This document shows positions 1 to 5,634 of a DNA stretch of 7,343 nucleotides, piece after piece. The number at the start of each line of letters is the position of its first letter. The stretch's first letter is position 1. The DNA is taken from NCBI GenBank assembly GCA_038251625.1, contig JBBSBE010000166.1:1-7343 (forward strand), read 5' to 3'. The position numbers and the translations under genes were made by a program. The notes beneath the pieces were generated by a model that saw nothing but the letters and a program-made list of their open reading frames with translations, was not told the origin of the DNA and made no database searches. This DNA is from JBBQXK01 sp038251625 (GTDB lineage: Bacteria > Pseudomonadota > Alphaproteobacteria > Rhodobacterales > Rhodobacteraceae).

Positions 1-78
1 AACGCCAAAGCCGCGCGCGCGGGCAAAGGCCAGGTTCTGCGCTTCGGGTGTGCCGCGAAAGGCGGGGTTTGGATGCAT
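1..78 (-). CDS. N-terminus of a probable FMN-binding (PaiB-like) negative transcriptional regulator, partial
   Basis: Only the first 26 codons lie in the window; the gene continues beyond the left edge. The ATG at 78-76 is preceded by a strong ribosome binding site (AGGAGAG, 90-84). The peptide starts MHPNPAFRGTPEAQ and continues with NLAFARARGFG. This resembles the opening of alphaproteobacterial members of the PaiB / pyridoxamine-oxidase-like flavin-binding family, where a short start segment leads into a helix and then the first strand of a split barrel. That match is from memory and rests on very few residues, so another split-barrel flavoprotein is possible. The start is 37 bases beyond the methyltransferase stop on the same strand, with a hairpin in between, so the two genes may share a transcript with attenuation or partial termination before this one. 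Confidence 0.5.
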   Translation of the reverse strand, partial: MHPNPAFRGTPEAQNLAFARARGFGV

Positions 79-90
79 AATATCTCTCCT

Positions 91-115
91 CAAAACGCCG
101 GACGGTGCCGTCCGG
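91..115 (-). terminator. Hairpin between methyltransferase and next gene (weak terminator or attenuator)
   Basis: Perfect inverted repeat CCGGACGG (98-105) / CCGTCCGG (108-115), which folds as a 7-bp stem with a 4-base loop. Read on the minus strand it begins directly after the methyltransferase stop codon (118-116). It is followed by GCGTTTTG, which is only a short T-run, and then by the ribosome binding site of the next gene. A weak intrinsic terminator or a leader hairpin are both compatible with this. Confidence 0.5.
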
Positions 116-724
116 TCATCCGGTCTTTCGTGCCGTCACTGCCGTCCACGGCCCCACGACGCCGGGATCGTAGCCCCCCCCTTCATATTCAACCAGAGAC
201 AGTATTTCCCAACCTCCGACGGCCAAGTAGACCTCTCGGGCTTCGTCCCCGCTCAGATAGTTGAAGTATCGCCCGTGGCGGTCCCGCCCTTCTGCGCCGC
301 CGCCCTTGTAACTTGCAAAGTGCAGGCCCCCGGGTTTCAGCGCCCGCAGAACCTGGCACAATATCCCGGGCACGGCGGCGCGCGGCACATGCAGAAGCGA
401 TGCATTGGCCCAGACCGCGTCATATCGCGCGACCGCCTCCAGTTCATCGAACCGCATCACGCGCACCGCGCACCCCAGACGCGCCGCCGCCTTTGCCGCA
501 ATTTCGGGCGATCCATCGGTCGCGTCCACCGCGAAACCGGCGGCCATCATCGCCTCGGCGTCGCGCCCGCCGCCGCACCCAAGCTCCAGAATCGCTGCTC
601 CGGGCCGTAAACGCGCCAGAAAGCCATCCAGGTGCCTGCTGATCCCGCCCTGCCCGCTTGCCGTGTAGACGGGTGCATTGGCGGCATAGAACCGCATCGT
701 CTCATCATCCTGCGCCGAAGACAT
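116..724 (-). CDS. Class I SAM-dependent methyltransferase, substrate unknown
   Basis: A 202-residue soluble protein with a Rossmann-type methyltransferase fold and no signal peptide or membrane segment. Motif I is LELGCGGGRD (residues 46-55), the glycine-rich SAM loop. The acidic residue closing strand 2 is D70 in DATDGS. Motif IV-like YDAVWANASLLHV is at 101-113, and the post-motif LKPGGLHFASYK is at 129-140. The whole resembles small TehB/UbiE-like methyltransferases (Methyltransf_11/25 group). The acceptor cannot be read from sequence. I chose the ATG at 724-722 because GGGGGGAAG (737-729) sits just ahead of it and family similarity begins there. The frame stays open to an ATG at 802, but that longer form would run through the rpmJ terminator and lacks a good binding site. 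The gene lies downstream of rpmJ on the same strand, separated by a strong terminator. No clear promoter is visible in the about 40 bases between them, so low-level read-through may drive it. Confidence 0.85.
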   Translation of the reverse strand: MSSAQDDETMRFYAANAPVYTASGQGGISRHLDGFLARLRPGAAILELGCGGGRDAEAMMAAGFAVDATDGSPEIAAKAAARLGCAVRVMRFDELEAVARYDAVWANASLLHVPRAAVPGILCQVLRALKPGGLHFASYKGGGAEGRDRHGRYFNYLSGDEAREVYLAVGGWEILSLVEYEGGGYDPGVVGPWTAVTARKTG

Positions 725-765
725 TATGCTTCCCCCCATCGATGCGCGCATCCGCCCGCACGAAT

Positions 766-799
766 GAAAACGGCCGCCCCGGTTCCCCGATGGCGGCCG
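766..799 (-). terminator. Rho-independent terminator after rpmJ
   Basis: Perfect 8-bp inverted repeat CGGCCGCC (771-778) / GGCGGCCG (792-799). The apex can extend the fold through CGG (780-782) and CCG (787-789) around a TTCC loop. On the minus strand the stem is followed immediately by TTTTC. It starts 25 bases after the rpmJ stop, a typical intrinsic terminator position and structure. Confidence 0.8.
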
Positions 800-824
800 C
801 ATCTTCGATCCCTGACGGAAGCGT

Positions 825-950
825 TCAGCCCTGGCGGGCCTTGTAGCGCTTCTGCGTCTTGTTGATCACATAGACGCGGCCCTTGCGGCGCACGACCTGG
901 CAATCGCGATGACGCGTCTTCAGCGAGCGGAGCGAGTTCGCAACCTTCAT
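825..950 (-). CDS. rpmJ: 50S ribosomal protein L36 (zinc-free type)
   Basis: A 41-residue basic protein, MKVANSLRSLKTRHRDCQVV then RRKGRVYVINKTQKRYKARQG, too short for common ORF cut-offs. It is bacterial L36, a small protein of the large ribosomal subunit. The usual CxxC...CxxxxH zinc site is absent: only H14 and C17 remain, and the position of the third ligand is N30. This is the C-minus form, close to the E. coli paralogue YkgO and, from family knowledge, usual in alphaproteobacteria. The ATG at 950-948 is preceded by AGAAGGAGA (965-957), which fixes the start. The gene lies only 65 bases downstream of tRNA-Val on the same strand, with a hairpin terminator between them, and is followed by its own terminator. 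It stands outside any ribosomal protein operon in this window. I see no convincing promoter in the short upstream gap. Confidence 0.95.
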   Translation of the reverse strand: MKVANSLRSLKTRHRDCQVVRRKGRVYVINKTQKRYKARQG

Positions 951-985
951 CTCACTTCTCCTTCTTCGCGGCGCGCGTGCGCCTG

Positions 986-1009
986 AAAACACAAGCCCCG
1001 TTCAGGGGC
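986..1009 (-). terminator. Intrinsic terminator after tRNA-Val
   Basis: On the minus strand GCCCC (1009-1005), loop TGAAC, GGGGC (999-995) is followed by the T-rich tail TTGTGTTTT (994-986). It starts 7 bases after the CCA end of the tRNA. The stem is only 5 bp but entirely G-C. Leakage through it may supply rpmJ. Confidence 0.65.
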
Positions 1010-1015
1010 GGCGAA

Positions 1016-1090
1016 TGGTGGGCGGTACAGGGATCGAACCTGTGGCCACTACCATGTCAAGGTAGTGCTCTACCGCTGAGCTAACCGCCC
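1016..1090 (-). tRNA. tRNA-Val (anticodon GAC)
   Basis: The minus strand folds into a complete cloverleaf. The acceptor GGGCGGT (1090-1084) pairs with ACCGCCC (1026-1020). The D arm is GCTC/GAGC with AGCGGTA in the loop. The anticodon stem CTACC/GGTAG encloses TTGACAT, with anticodon GAC at 1058-1056 reading the GUC and GUU valine codons. The T arm is ACAGG/CCTGT around TTCGATC. The discriminator base is A (1019) and the 3' CCA is encoded (1018-1016). The total is 75 nt with no mismatch in any stem and no intron. Confidence 0.97.
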
Positions 1091-1118
1091 ACATAAACCC
1101 GATCCCGCCCGTACCAAT

Positions 1119-1145
1119 GAAAAAGGACGCGGGCGGAACCGCGTC
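1119..1145 (-). terminator. Terminator-like hairpin with T-tract upstream of tRNA-Val
   Basis: Perfect 7-bp inverted repeat GACGCGG (1126-1132) / CCGCGTC (1139-1145) with a 6-base loop. On the minus strand it is followed by CTTTTTC (1125-1119). It has the form of an intrinsic terminator but sits 29 bases before the tRNA, with no gene upstream on that strand. Its role is unknown; a leader attenuator, the end of a very short transcript, or a relic are possible. Confidence 0.5.
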
Positions 1146-1155
1146 AACGTTCGGG

Positions 1156-1184
1156 GCTATAAAGCGCATCGGTGCGGCTTTCAA
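1156..1184 (-). promoter_or_regulatory. Candidate sigma-70 promoter for tRNA-Val
   Basis: On the minus strand TTGAAA (1184-1179) and TATAGC (1161-1156) are separated by 17 bases, predicting a start near 1149 and a leader of about 60 nt. A second possible -35 element, TTGACG (1147-1142), lies nearer the tRNA. Its only -10 options are weak T-rich hexamers around 1117-1124, and it overlaps the hairpin at 1126-1145. Either could be used; neither is proven. Confidence 0.4.
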
Positions 1185-1210
1185 GGGGGCGGCAGGCGGA
1201 AATGGGGGTT

Positions 1211-1238
1211 TTGGACTTGGCCGAAATGCCGCTATATC
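1211..1238 (+). promoter_or_regulatory. Sigma-70 promoter for the formylglutamate amidohydrolase / radC pair
   Basis: TTGGAC (1211-1216) and GCTATATC (1231-1238) fit the alphaproteobacterial housekeeping pattern described in Caulobacter (TTGaCGS, then GCTANAWC). The -10 element matches exactly and the -35 element partly. Transcription would begin near 1245, giving a leader of about 18 nt before the ATG at 1263. Confidence 0.6.
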
Positions 1239-1262
1239 TTTGCGGACGCGCAGAAGGGACAG

Positions 1263-2123
1263 ATGGCAGCCACCGCTTTTCACCTTTATCGGCCCCGACA
1301 CCTGCAAACGCCGGTTCTGTTCTCGTCTCCCCATTCAGGGCGGGACTACACGGCTGATTTCCTTGCGGCAAGCCAGCTTGACCCGCTGACATTGCGATCA
1401 TCCGAAGATGCCTTTGTGGATGACCTGTTTTCCGACGCCCCCGCTTTTGGCGCGCCGCTTCTGGCCGCACGCGCGCCGCGGGCATGGCTCGATCTGAACC
1501 GGGCGCCGGATGAGCTTGACCCTGCGCTGATCGAGGGCGTGGCACGGTCAGCGCATAATCCGCGTGTGTCATCCGGCCTTGGGGTGATTCCGCGTGTGGT
1601 GGCGAATGGTCGGGTCATCTATCCCGGGCGGATTGCGCGGGCCGAGGCAGAGGCGCGGCTTGCCGCGGCGTGGCACCCCTATCACGCGGCCCTTCGGCGA
1701 CTGATCGATGAAAGCCTTGCCACGTTCGGGCAGGCCATCCTGATCGATTGCCACTCGATGCCACACGAAGCGATCGAGGCGCATGCCCGTCCTGGCCATC
1801 CCCGCCCCGATGTGGTGCTGGGCGATCGTTTCGGCGCTGCGGCGGGCCGCGAGGTGGTAGAGCAGGTAGAGGCCGCTTTTGCCGCGATGGGCTTTCGCGT
1901 GGCCCGCAACACACCCTTTGCCGGTGCCTATATCGCGCAGGCTTACGGGCGACCGACGCGCGGGTGCCATGTCGTGCAGGTCGAGATCGACCGCGCGCTC
2001 TACATGGATGAGGCAAGGGTCGCGCCTCGGGCCGACTTTCCCGCCTTCCGCGCGCGGATTGCTGCGGTGGTTGCCGATCTGGCCCGGATCGGACGGCAGG
2101 AGGTGCCGCTCGCGGCAGAGTGA
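1263..2123 (+). CDS. N-formylglutamate amidohydrolase family protein
   Basis: A 286-residue cytoplasmic protein covering a full FGase domain (PF05013 family). Characterised members hydrolyse N-formyl-L-glutamate to glutamate and formate, the last step of one histidine-degradation route; close relatives act on other N-formyl or N-carbamoyl compounds. Conserved blocks visible here are SSPHSGRDY (21-29), SSEDAFVDDLF (46-56), APRAWLDLNRAPDELDP (71-87), GLGVIPRV (105-112), IYPGRI (119-124), ILIDCHSMP (159-167) and QVEIDRALYM (239-248). H24, D162, H164 and E241 are the likely metal or catalytic residues, inferred from conservation. The ATG at 1263 follows AGAAGGGA (1252-1259), which supports this start. 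No hut genes lie nearby; radC follows after 45 bases on the same strand. The substrate is therefore uncertain, and I do not use the symbol hutG. Confidence 0.88.
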   Translation: MAATAFHLYRPRHLQTPVLFSSPHSGRDYTADFLAASQLDPLTLRSSEDAFVDDLFSDAPAFGAPLLAARAPRAWLDLNRAPDELDPALIEGVARSAHNPRVSSGLGVIPRVVANGRVIYPGRIARAEAEARLAAAWHPYHAALRRLIDESLATFGQAILIDCHSMPHEAIEAHARPGHPRPDVVLGDRFGAAAGREVVEQVEAAFAAMGFRVARNTPFAGAYIAQAYGRPTRGCHVVQVEIDRALYMDEARVAPRADFPAFRARIAAVVADLARIGRQEVPLAAE

Positions 2124-2133
2124 CGGGTCGGCA

Positions 2134-2148
2134 TTAACGCTTCGTTCA
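2134..2148. promoter_or_regulatory. CtrA-like binding site near-match before radC
   Basis: TTAA, 7 bases, TTCA (2134-2148) differs at one position from the CtrA consensus TTAA-N7-TTAA known from Caulobacter and Rhodobacterales. It lies in the 45-bp gap before radC, 20 bases upstream of the start. Short AT-rich motifs occur by chance, though less often in a genome of this GC content. Confidence 0.3.
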
Positions 2149-2168
2149 CCACAGACAGGCAATCTGCG

Positions 2169-2942
2169 ATGATGCGAGAGCCACGCGCCTTTGCCGAATC
2201 CCTGCCTCTGCCCTTCGCCCTGTCCGGCGATGCGGATGAGGCGCAGCCAGAGGCGCTGCCTGCCCGTCTGCCCTCCTACATCGCCGATCACCGCAAGCGG
2301 TTGCGCCACCGGTTTTCCGAAGGCGGTGCGGCGGCAATGCCCGACTATGAACTGCTGGAGCTTTTGCTCTTTCGCACCATCCTGCGCCAGGACGTGAAGC
2401 CGTTGGCCCGGCTGCTGCTCGATACGTTCGGCGATCTGAACCGCGTGGTCACGGCGCCCGTAGCCCGGCTTTTGGCCGTGCCAGGTGTGGGTGAGGCTGT
2501 GGTGCAGGACCTGAAGATTATGGAGGCGGTGGCGCAGCGGATGATGCGGGCGCGGGTGATGCACCGCCCGGTGCTGTCGTCCTGGGATGCGCTACTGGAT
2601 TACTGCCACACCGCGATGGCCCACCGCGAGACGGAACAGTTCCGGGTGCTCTACCTCGACCGCAAGAACGTGCTGATCGCGGATGAGGAACAGGCGCGGG
2701 GAACCGTTGATCATGTACCGGTCTATCCGCGCGAAGTGGTGAAGCGCGCGTTGGAACTCAATGCCTCCGCCCTGATTCTGGTGCATAACCATCCCTCAGG
2801 CGATCCCACACCCAGCCAATCCGACATCACGATGACGGGGCAGATTCAGGATGCGGCCGCCGTGCTGGGGCTGACGCTTCATGACCATCTGATCGTCGGC
2901 AAAGAGCGTGAGCTCAGCTTTCGGGCAGAGGGGTATCTGTAG
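2169..2942 (+). CDS. radC: RadC family JAMM-domain protein (UPF0758)
   Basis: A 257-residue cytoplasmic protein of the RadC family. Its exact role is unsettled: the old DNA-repair assignment is doubted, while induction with competence genes is documented in other bacteria. The N-terminal part (41-68) has HRKRLRHRF and a DYELLELLLF helix. A helix-hairpin-helix DNA-binding segment, LLAVPGVGEAVVQDLK, spans 101-116. The C-terminal JAMM/MPN+ metalloprotease-like domain has E156 and the signature HNHPSGDPTPSQSD (206-219), so H206, H208, S216 and D219 are all present. DHLIVG is at 239-244. Length is a little over the family norm of about 220-230 because of an extra N-terminal tail of some 30 residues. 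Two adjacent ATGs (2169, 2172) begin the frame, and the binding site before them is weak (ACAGGCA). The gene follows the amidohydrolase and probably shares its promoter, with the CtrA-like motif as a possible second input. Confidence 0.93.
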   Translation: MMREPRAFAESLPLPFALSGDADEAQPEALPARLPSYIADHRKRLRHRFSEGGAAAMPDYELLELLLFRTILRQDVKPLARLLLDTFGDLNRVVTAPVARLLAVPGVGEAVVQDLKIMEAVAQRMMRARVMHRPVLSSWDALLDYCHTAMAHRETEQFRVLYLDRKNVLIADEEQARGTVDHVPVYPREVVKRALELNASALILVHNHPSGDPTPSQSDITMTGQIQDAAAVLGLTLHDHLIVGKERELSFRAEGYL

Positions 2943-2992
2943 CGCCCCCGCCCCCGCGGCTTTCGGTTATGCTTCTGCCGTTGATCCCGGCA

Positions 2993-4543
2993 TCAAGGCC
3001 CCGCTCCGGTGCCGGTCGCCAAAGCACCGGCGGGGTCAGGCCCATCCCAATCGGGCACGGGATGCAGCCACAACTCGACCCGCCGATTGATCCGCCGCCC
3101 TGCATCCGTCGTGTCGCAGGCCATCGGCAGCGCCTCGCCAAAGGCCATCACCCCCGGCAGGTCGCTGGGTGCCAGATCGGGCGCGGCGGCGGCGAGGGCG
3201 GCGCGTACCGCCTCGGCCCGGCTTTGCGACAGGGCAAGGTTCGTGGCAGCGGCCCCCGAGCCGTCAGAGAACCCTGCGAAATCGGGCCGTAACCCGTCAA
3301 AGGCCCGCGCGCCGATCAGCCGCGCGAGATCGGTGATGTTTTCCTGGCTATGGGCGTCGAGTTGGCTGGACCCGTCCTCGAACCGAAAGGTCAACGATAA
3401 CCGCTCTCCGCCGGTCATCGCCTCGGCCAGGCGTTGCAATTCATCAAGGCTGACCTCGGGTCCGGCATTTCGAATGGCGCCCAGAAGCCGCGCACCATCG
3501 CCTGTGAGGGGTGCGCGGGTCGGACGGCGATCGATGTAGCCGCTGTCCGCCACCACGGACTGTGCCGCGTCAGTGGCCAGATATTCCATGAACTCCCGCG
3601 CCAGAAGCGGCAGGCGGCGCCGGGCGGTCAGCAGATAGACGGGCGCCGACAGCGGATAATCCTCGGCCTTCACGGCAAGAGGTGTGACGGGAAGGGGAAA
3701 ATCGCAACTGTCGGTCAGCGGCAGGCGACGGGCAGGCCCGGCATTGGCAAGGCCTGTCAGCGCCAGTGCCCAAGGGTCGCGCGCCACCGCACGGGCCAGC
3801 GCGGCGGTATCTGGATGGATCACGGTTGCAGGCACCGCGCGGCCCAGTCGCGCGGCAATGGCACCCGTCAGGGCGGCATCGGGTGCCAGGCCATGCAGCA
3901 CGATGGGCATGTCGGGGCCACCCAGCGCCTGCCAGTTCGTCACCTCACCCAGAAGCGCTGGGGCAAGATCGGATGTGCGCGCATGGGGCAGGGGATTGTC
4001 GATCGCCACGATGGCCACCAACGCCTCCATCGCCAGCACCCGGGTGGGCAGGCCGGGCACGGGCAGGGCAGCCACGGCCATCTCTGCCGCGCCCGTCGTC
4101 ACCGCCGCGCGGGCAGGTTCAGCCGGGGCGGGGGAAAAGGTGATGTCGGCCAGTACCTGTTGGCTGGCTGGATCGCTCAGCACGATCTGGAAGCCCTGGG
4201 ATTGGACGCTGGATTCAAAGTGCAGGCCGCGCGCTGCCGCAAAACCGGCAAAGAGCGGGGGCAGCAGCGCCCGGGCGGGTTCTGCAGCACCGGTGATCCG
4301 GATATCGGCGCGGGGCGCGGCAAGGTCGGGGCAGGCCGGGCCATCGCAGATCACGGCAGATGCGTCGATCGTCAGATCGCCATAGCGCGTGCGCAGCCGG
4401 TAAACCTCTCCATCAAAGCCCAGAAGATCGCCGGAAAGGGCCAGACCGCCATCACGCGCGGTCAGCGTCGCGTCTTGGGCGGGGGCTTGGCTTGCCAGAA
4501 GGGCGGCTGCCAGAGCCACCGCCACGCACCATCCTCGCGCCAT
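2993..4543 (-). CDS. Secreted PstS-like substrate-binding / OmpA-domain fusion protein
   Basis: A 516-residue exported protein. Residues 1-22 form a Sec signal peptide ending in A-P-A. A short N-terminal module (about 23-75) contains the pair C66/C71, which could form a disulfide. Residues about 80-345 resemble phosphate-type periplasmic binding proteins (PBP_like_2/PstS): the block around 190-215, LLGEVTNWQALGGPDMPIVL (197-216), matches the 'GxITNWxxLGG' region, and the end of the domain has the REFMEYLATDAAQ...SGYID pattern (316-338). I do not recognise the phosphate-contacting residues, so the ligand is open. Residues about 383-493 form an OmpA C-terminal domain: SDGSG (426-430), NLALSQSRAEAV (435-446) and RRINRRVELWL (483-493). 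D427 and R442 fall where OmpA proteins bind diaminopimelate of peptidoglycan. The start follows a G-rich site (GGGGGG) 18 bases after the upstream gene's stop, which implies co-transcription. Confidence 0.82.
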   Translation of the reverse strand: MARGWCVAVALAAALLASQAPAQDATLTARDGGLALSGDLLGFDGEVYRLRTRYGDLTIDASAVICDGPACPDLAAPRADIRITGAAEPARALLPPLFAGFAAARGLHFESSVQSQGFQIVLSDPASQQVLADITFSPAPAEPARAAVTTGAAEMAVAALPVPGLPTRVLAMEALVAIVAIDNPLPHARTSDLAPALLGEVTNWQALGGPDMPIVLHGLAPDAALTGAIAARLGRAVPATVIHPDTAALARAVARDPWALALTGLANAGPARRLPLTDSCDFPLPVTPLAVKAEDYPLSAPVYLLTARRRLPLLAREFMEYLATDAAQSVVADSGYIDRRPTRAPLTGDGARLLGAIRNAGPEVSLDELQRLAEAMTGGERLSLTFRFEDGSSQLDAHSQENITDLARLIGARAFDGLRPDFAGFSDGSGAAATNLALSQSRAEAVRAALAAAAPDLAPSDLPGVMAFGEALPMACDTTDAGRRINRRVELWLHPVPDWDGPDPAGALATGTGAGP

Positions 4544-4561
4544 ATCCCCCCGCTGAGCCGA

Positions 4562-5572
4562 TCAGTTTGCGGAGGCGAGTTTCGTCCCGGGGGTCAGATT
4601 GTTCAACACCAGAAAGTCGCCCACCGCATCGCAGGTGGGCATCGAGAGGGTAATCTCGTCGCTGGACAGCGTGCCATTCCTGCTTTCCAGCGTCTCGCCC
4701 AGAAGTTCACGGTTGCAGGTGGCGTCGGTCACGGCGGCCTCGACCGTCAGTTCGACCGGAACGCTGGTGTTGGTGGGCCAGGTGTAAACCTCTGCCAGCA
4801 TCGGAGGGCTTACAGAAGCATCGCCAAGCTGGGTCAGATACCCGCCCGTCGGGGGCAGGCCCGGCGCGGGCAGATGCGGCGCGGCGGCGGAAACATGGCC
4901 TGGCGCGCCGAAGGTTGCGCCGTTCTCATAGGCCTGAATCTGGAATGCGTCGTTACCGACCCACTGGACGGCAAAGCGGCGGATGCCGCCGAGGTCGGTC
5001 CTGGTGGCGGCGGCAACGGTCTGGCCGTCCTCGAACCGCAGGATCACACGGCCCTCGGTATCCATCGCTGGCAGGGTGGCAAAGATCGCGCCGGTGGCTG
5101 ACGTACGGGCGGTGAAGACAAGGCCGCCATGCCGCAAGACCACGCGCTGGGATGGCGCACAGGCGGCCAGCAGCGTCACATCGATCATGGCATCTGCAGC
5201 CGGCGTGGCGATGAAGGTGACAGGGCAAGGATCGGCGACCGCAACCGGGGCGGGCTGCGGCGCAGGCGCGGGCTCAGGCAGGGCGGACGTGGGCGGCAAG
5301 GGCGGCAGAACCAGGCTATCCAGCGCGACCGGGGTTGCCGCCTCAACGGGCGCGTCTTCGGTCGTCACGACCGAAACGGGCATAGCAACAGGGGCAGGGG
5401 GAGGTGCGAAACGGACGGGCGCAGTTGCGGCGGCAAGTTCGGTAATGGCCTGCGGCGCATCGGTCTTTGCTTCGGCGCGCTGCTCTGACGAACGCGACTG
5501 CATCGCGTAACCGGAACCCAGCGCCACCGCGAGGGATGCACCAAGCAGCGCGATCCTGCGTGTCTTCTTCAT
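4562..5572 (-). CDS. Exported or membrane-anchored protein downstream of secA, function unknown
   Basis: 336 residues. The basic start MKKTRR is followed by a hydrophobic segment (7-24), a signal peptide or N-terminal anchor without a lipobox cysteine. A long low-complexity Pro/Ala/Val-rich linker (about 38-114) follows, long enough to span periplasm or peptidoglycan. The rest (115-336) looks beta-rich and globular, with four cysteines (C116, C138, C286, C314) that could form two disulfides, and a GGIRRFAVQWVGNDAFQIQA block (195-214). In related genomes this position next to secA often carries the label 'translocase'; from memory that is a context label, and nothing here resembles a translocase or ATPase. 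The ATG at 5572-5570 follows GGAGG (5582-5578), so the start is firm. The gene lies 157 bases after secA and 18 bases before the PBP-OmpA gene on the same strand, so it is likely part of an envelope operon. Confidence 0.8.
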   Translation of the reverse strand: MKKTRRIALLGASLAVALGSGYAMQSRSSEQRAEAKTDAPQAITELAAATAPVRFAPPPAPVAMPVSVVTTEDAPVEAATPVALDSLVLPPLPPTSALPEPAPAPQPAPVAVADPCPVTFIATPAADAMIDVTLLAACAPSQRVVLRHGGLVFTARTSATGAIFATLPAMDTEGRVILRFEDGQTVAAATRTDLGGIRRFAVQWVGNDAFQIQAYENGATFGAPGHVSAAAPHLPAPGLPPTGGYLTQLGDASVSPPMLAEVYTWPTNTSVPVELTVEAAVTDATCNRELLGETLESRNGTLSSDEITLSMPTCDAVGDFLVLNNLTPGTKLASAN

Positions 5573-5577
5573 GGCAA

Positions 5578-5604
5578 CCTCCGCCAGATCAATTCAACTG
5601 GCGG
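5578..5604 (-). promoter_or_regulatory. Hairpin overlapping the ribosome binding site
   Basis: On the minus strand CCGCCAG (5604-5598) and CTGGCGG (5587-5581) form a perfect 7-bp stem around a 10-base loop. The 3' arm shares two G residues with the GGAGG ribosome binding site (5582-5578). A folded leader would hinder ribosome access to the downstream gene, so translational control is plausible. This is inferred from structure only. Confidence 0.4.
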
Positions 5605-5634
5605 TGTAGGTCTTGTTCGCGGCAATCACGCGTC

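Noticed and set aside
725..802. Longer methyltransferase start at 802
   Set aside because: It would translate through the rpmJ terminator hairpin and adds 26 residues unlike the family, while the ATG at 724 has a clear ribosome binding site.
1569..2564. 331-codon minus-strand open frame across the amidohydrolase and radC
   Set aside because: It overlaps two well-supported plus-strand genes, spans their intergenic gap, and shows no recognisable domain.
2943..2992. Possible bidirectional terminator between convergent radC and the PBP-OmpA gene
   Set aside because: Alternative 5-bp stems exist (TGCCG/CGGCA at 2976-2992; TTGAT/ATCAA at 2981-2996), but neither strand has a following T-tract, so I do not call a terminator.
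3434..5101. 555-codon plus-strand open frame opposite the two envelope genes
   Set aside because: Its translation is low in hydrophobic order, rich in Gly/Arg/His/Gln, and shows no family motif. The minus strand carries two proteins with signal peptides, ribosome binding sites and recognisable domains. Long antisense frames are common in high-GC DNA.
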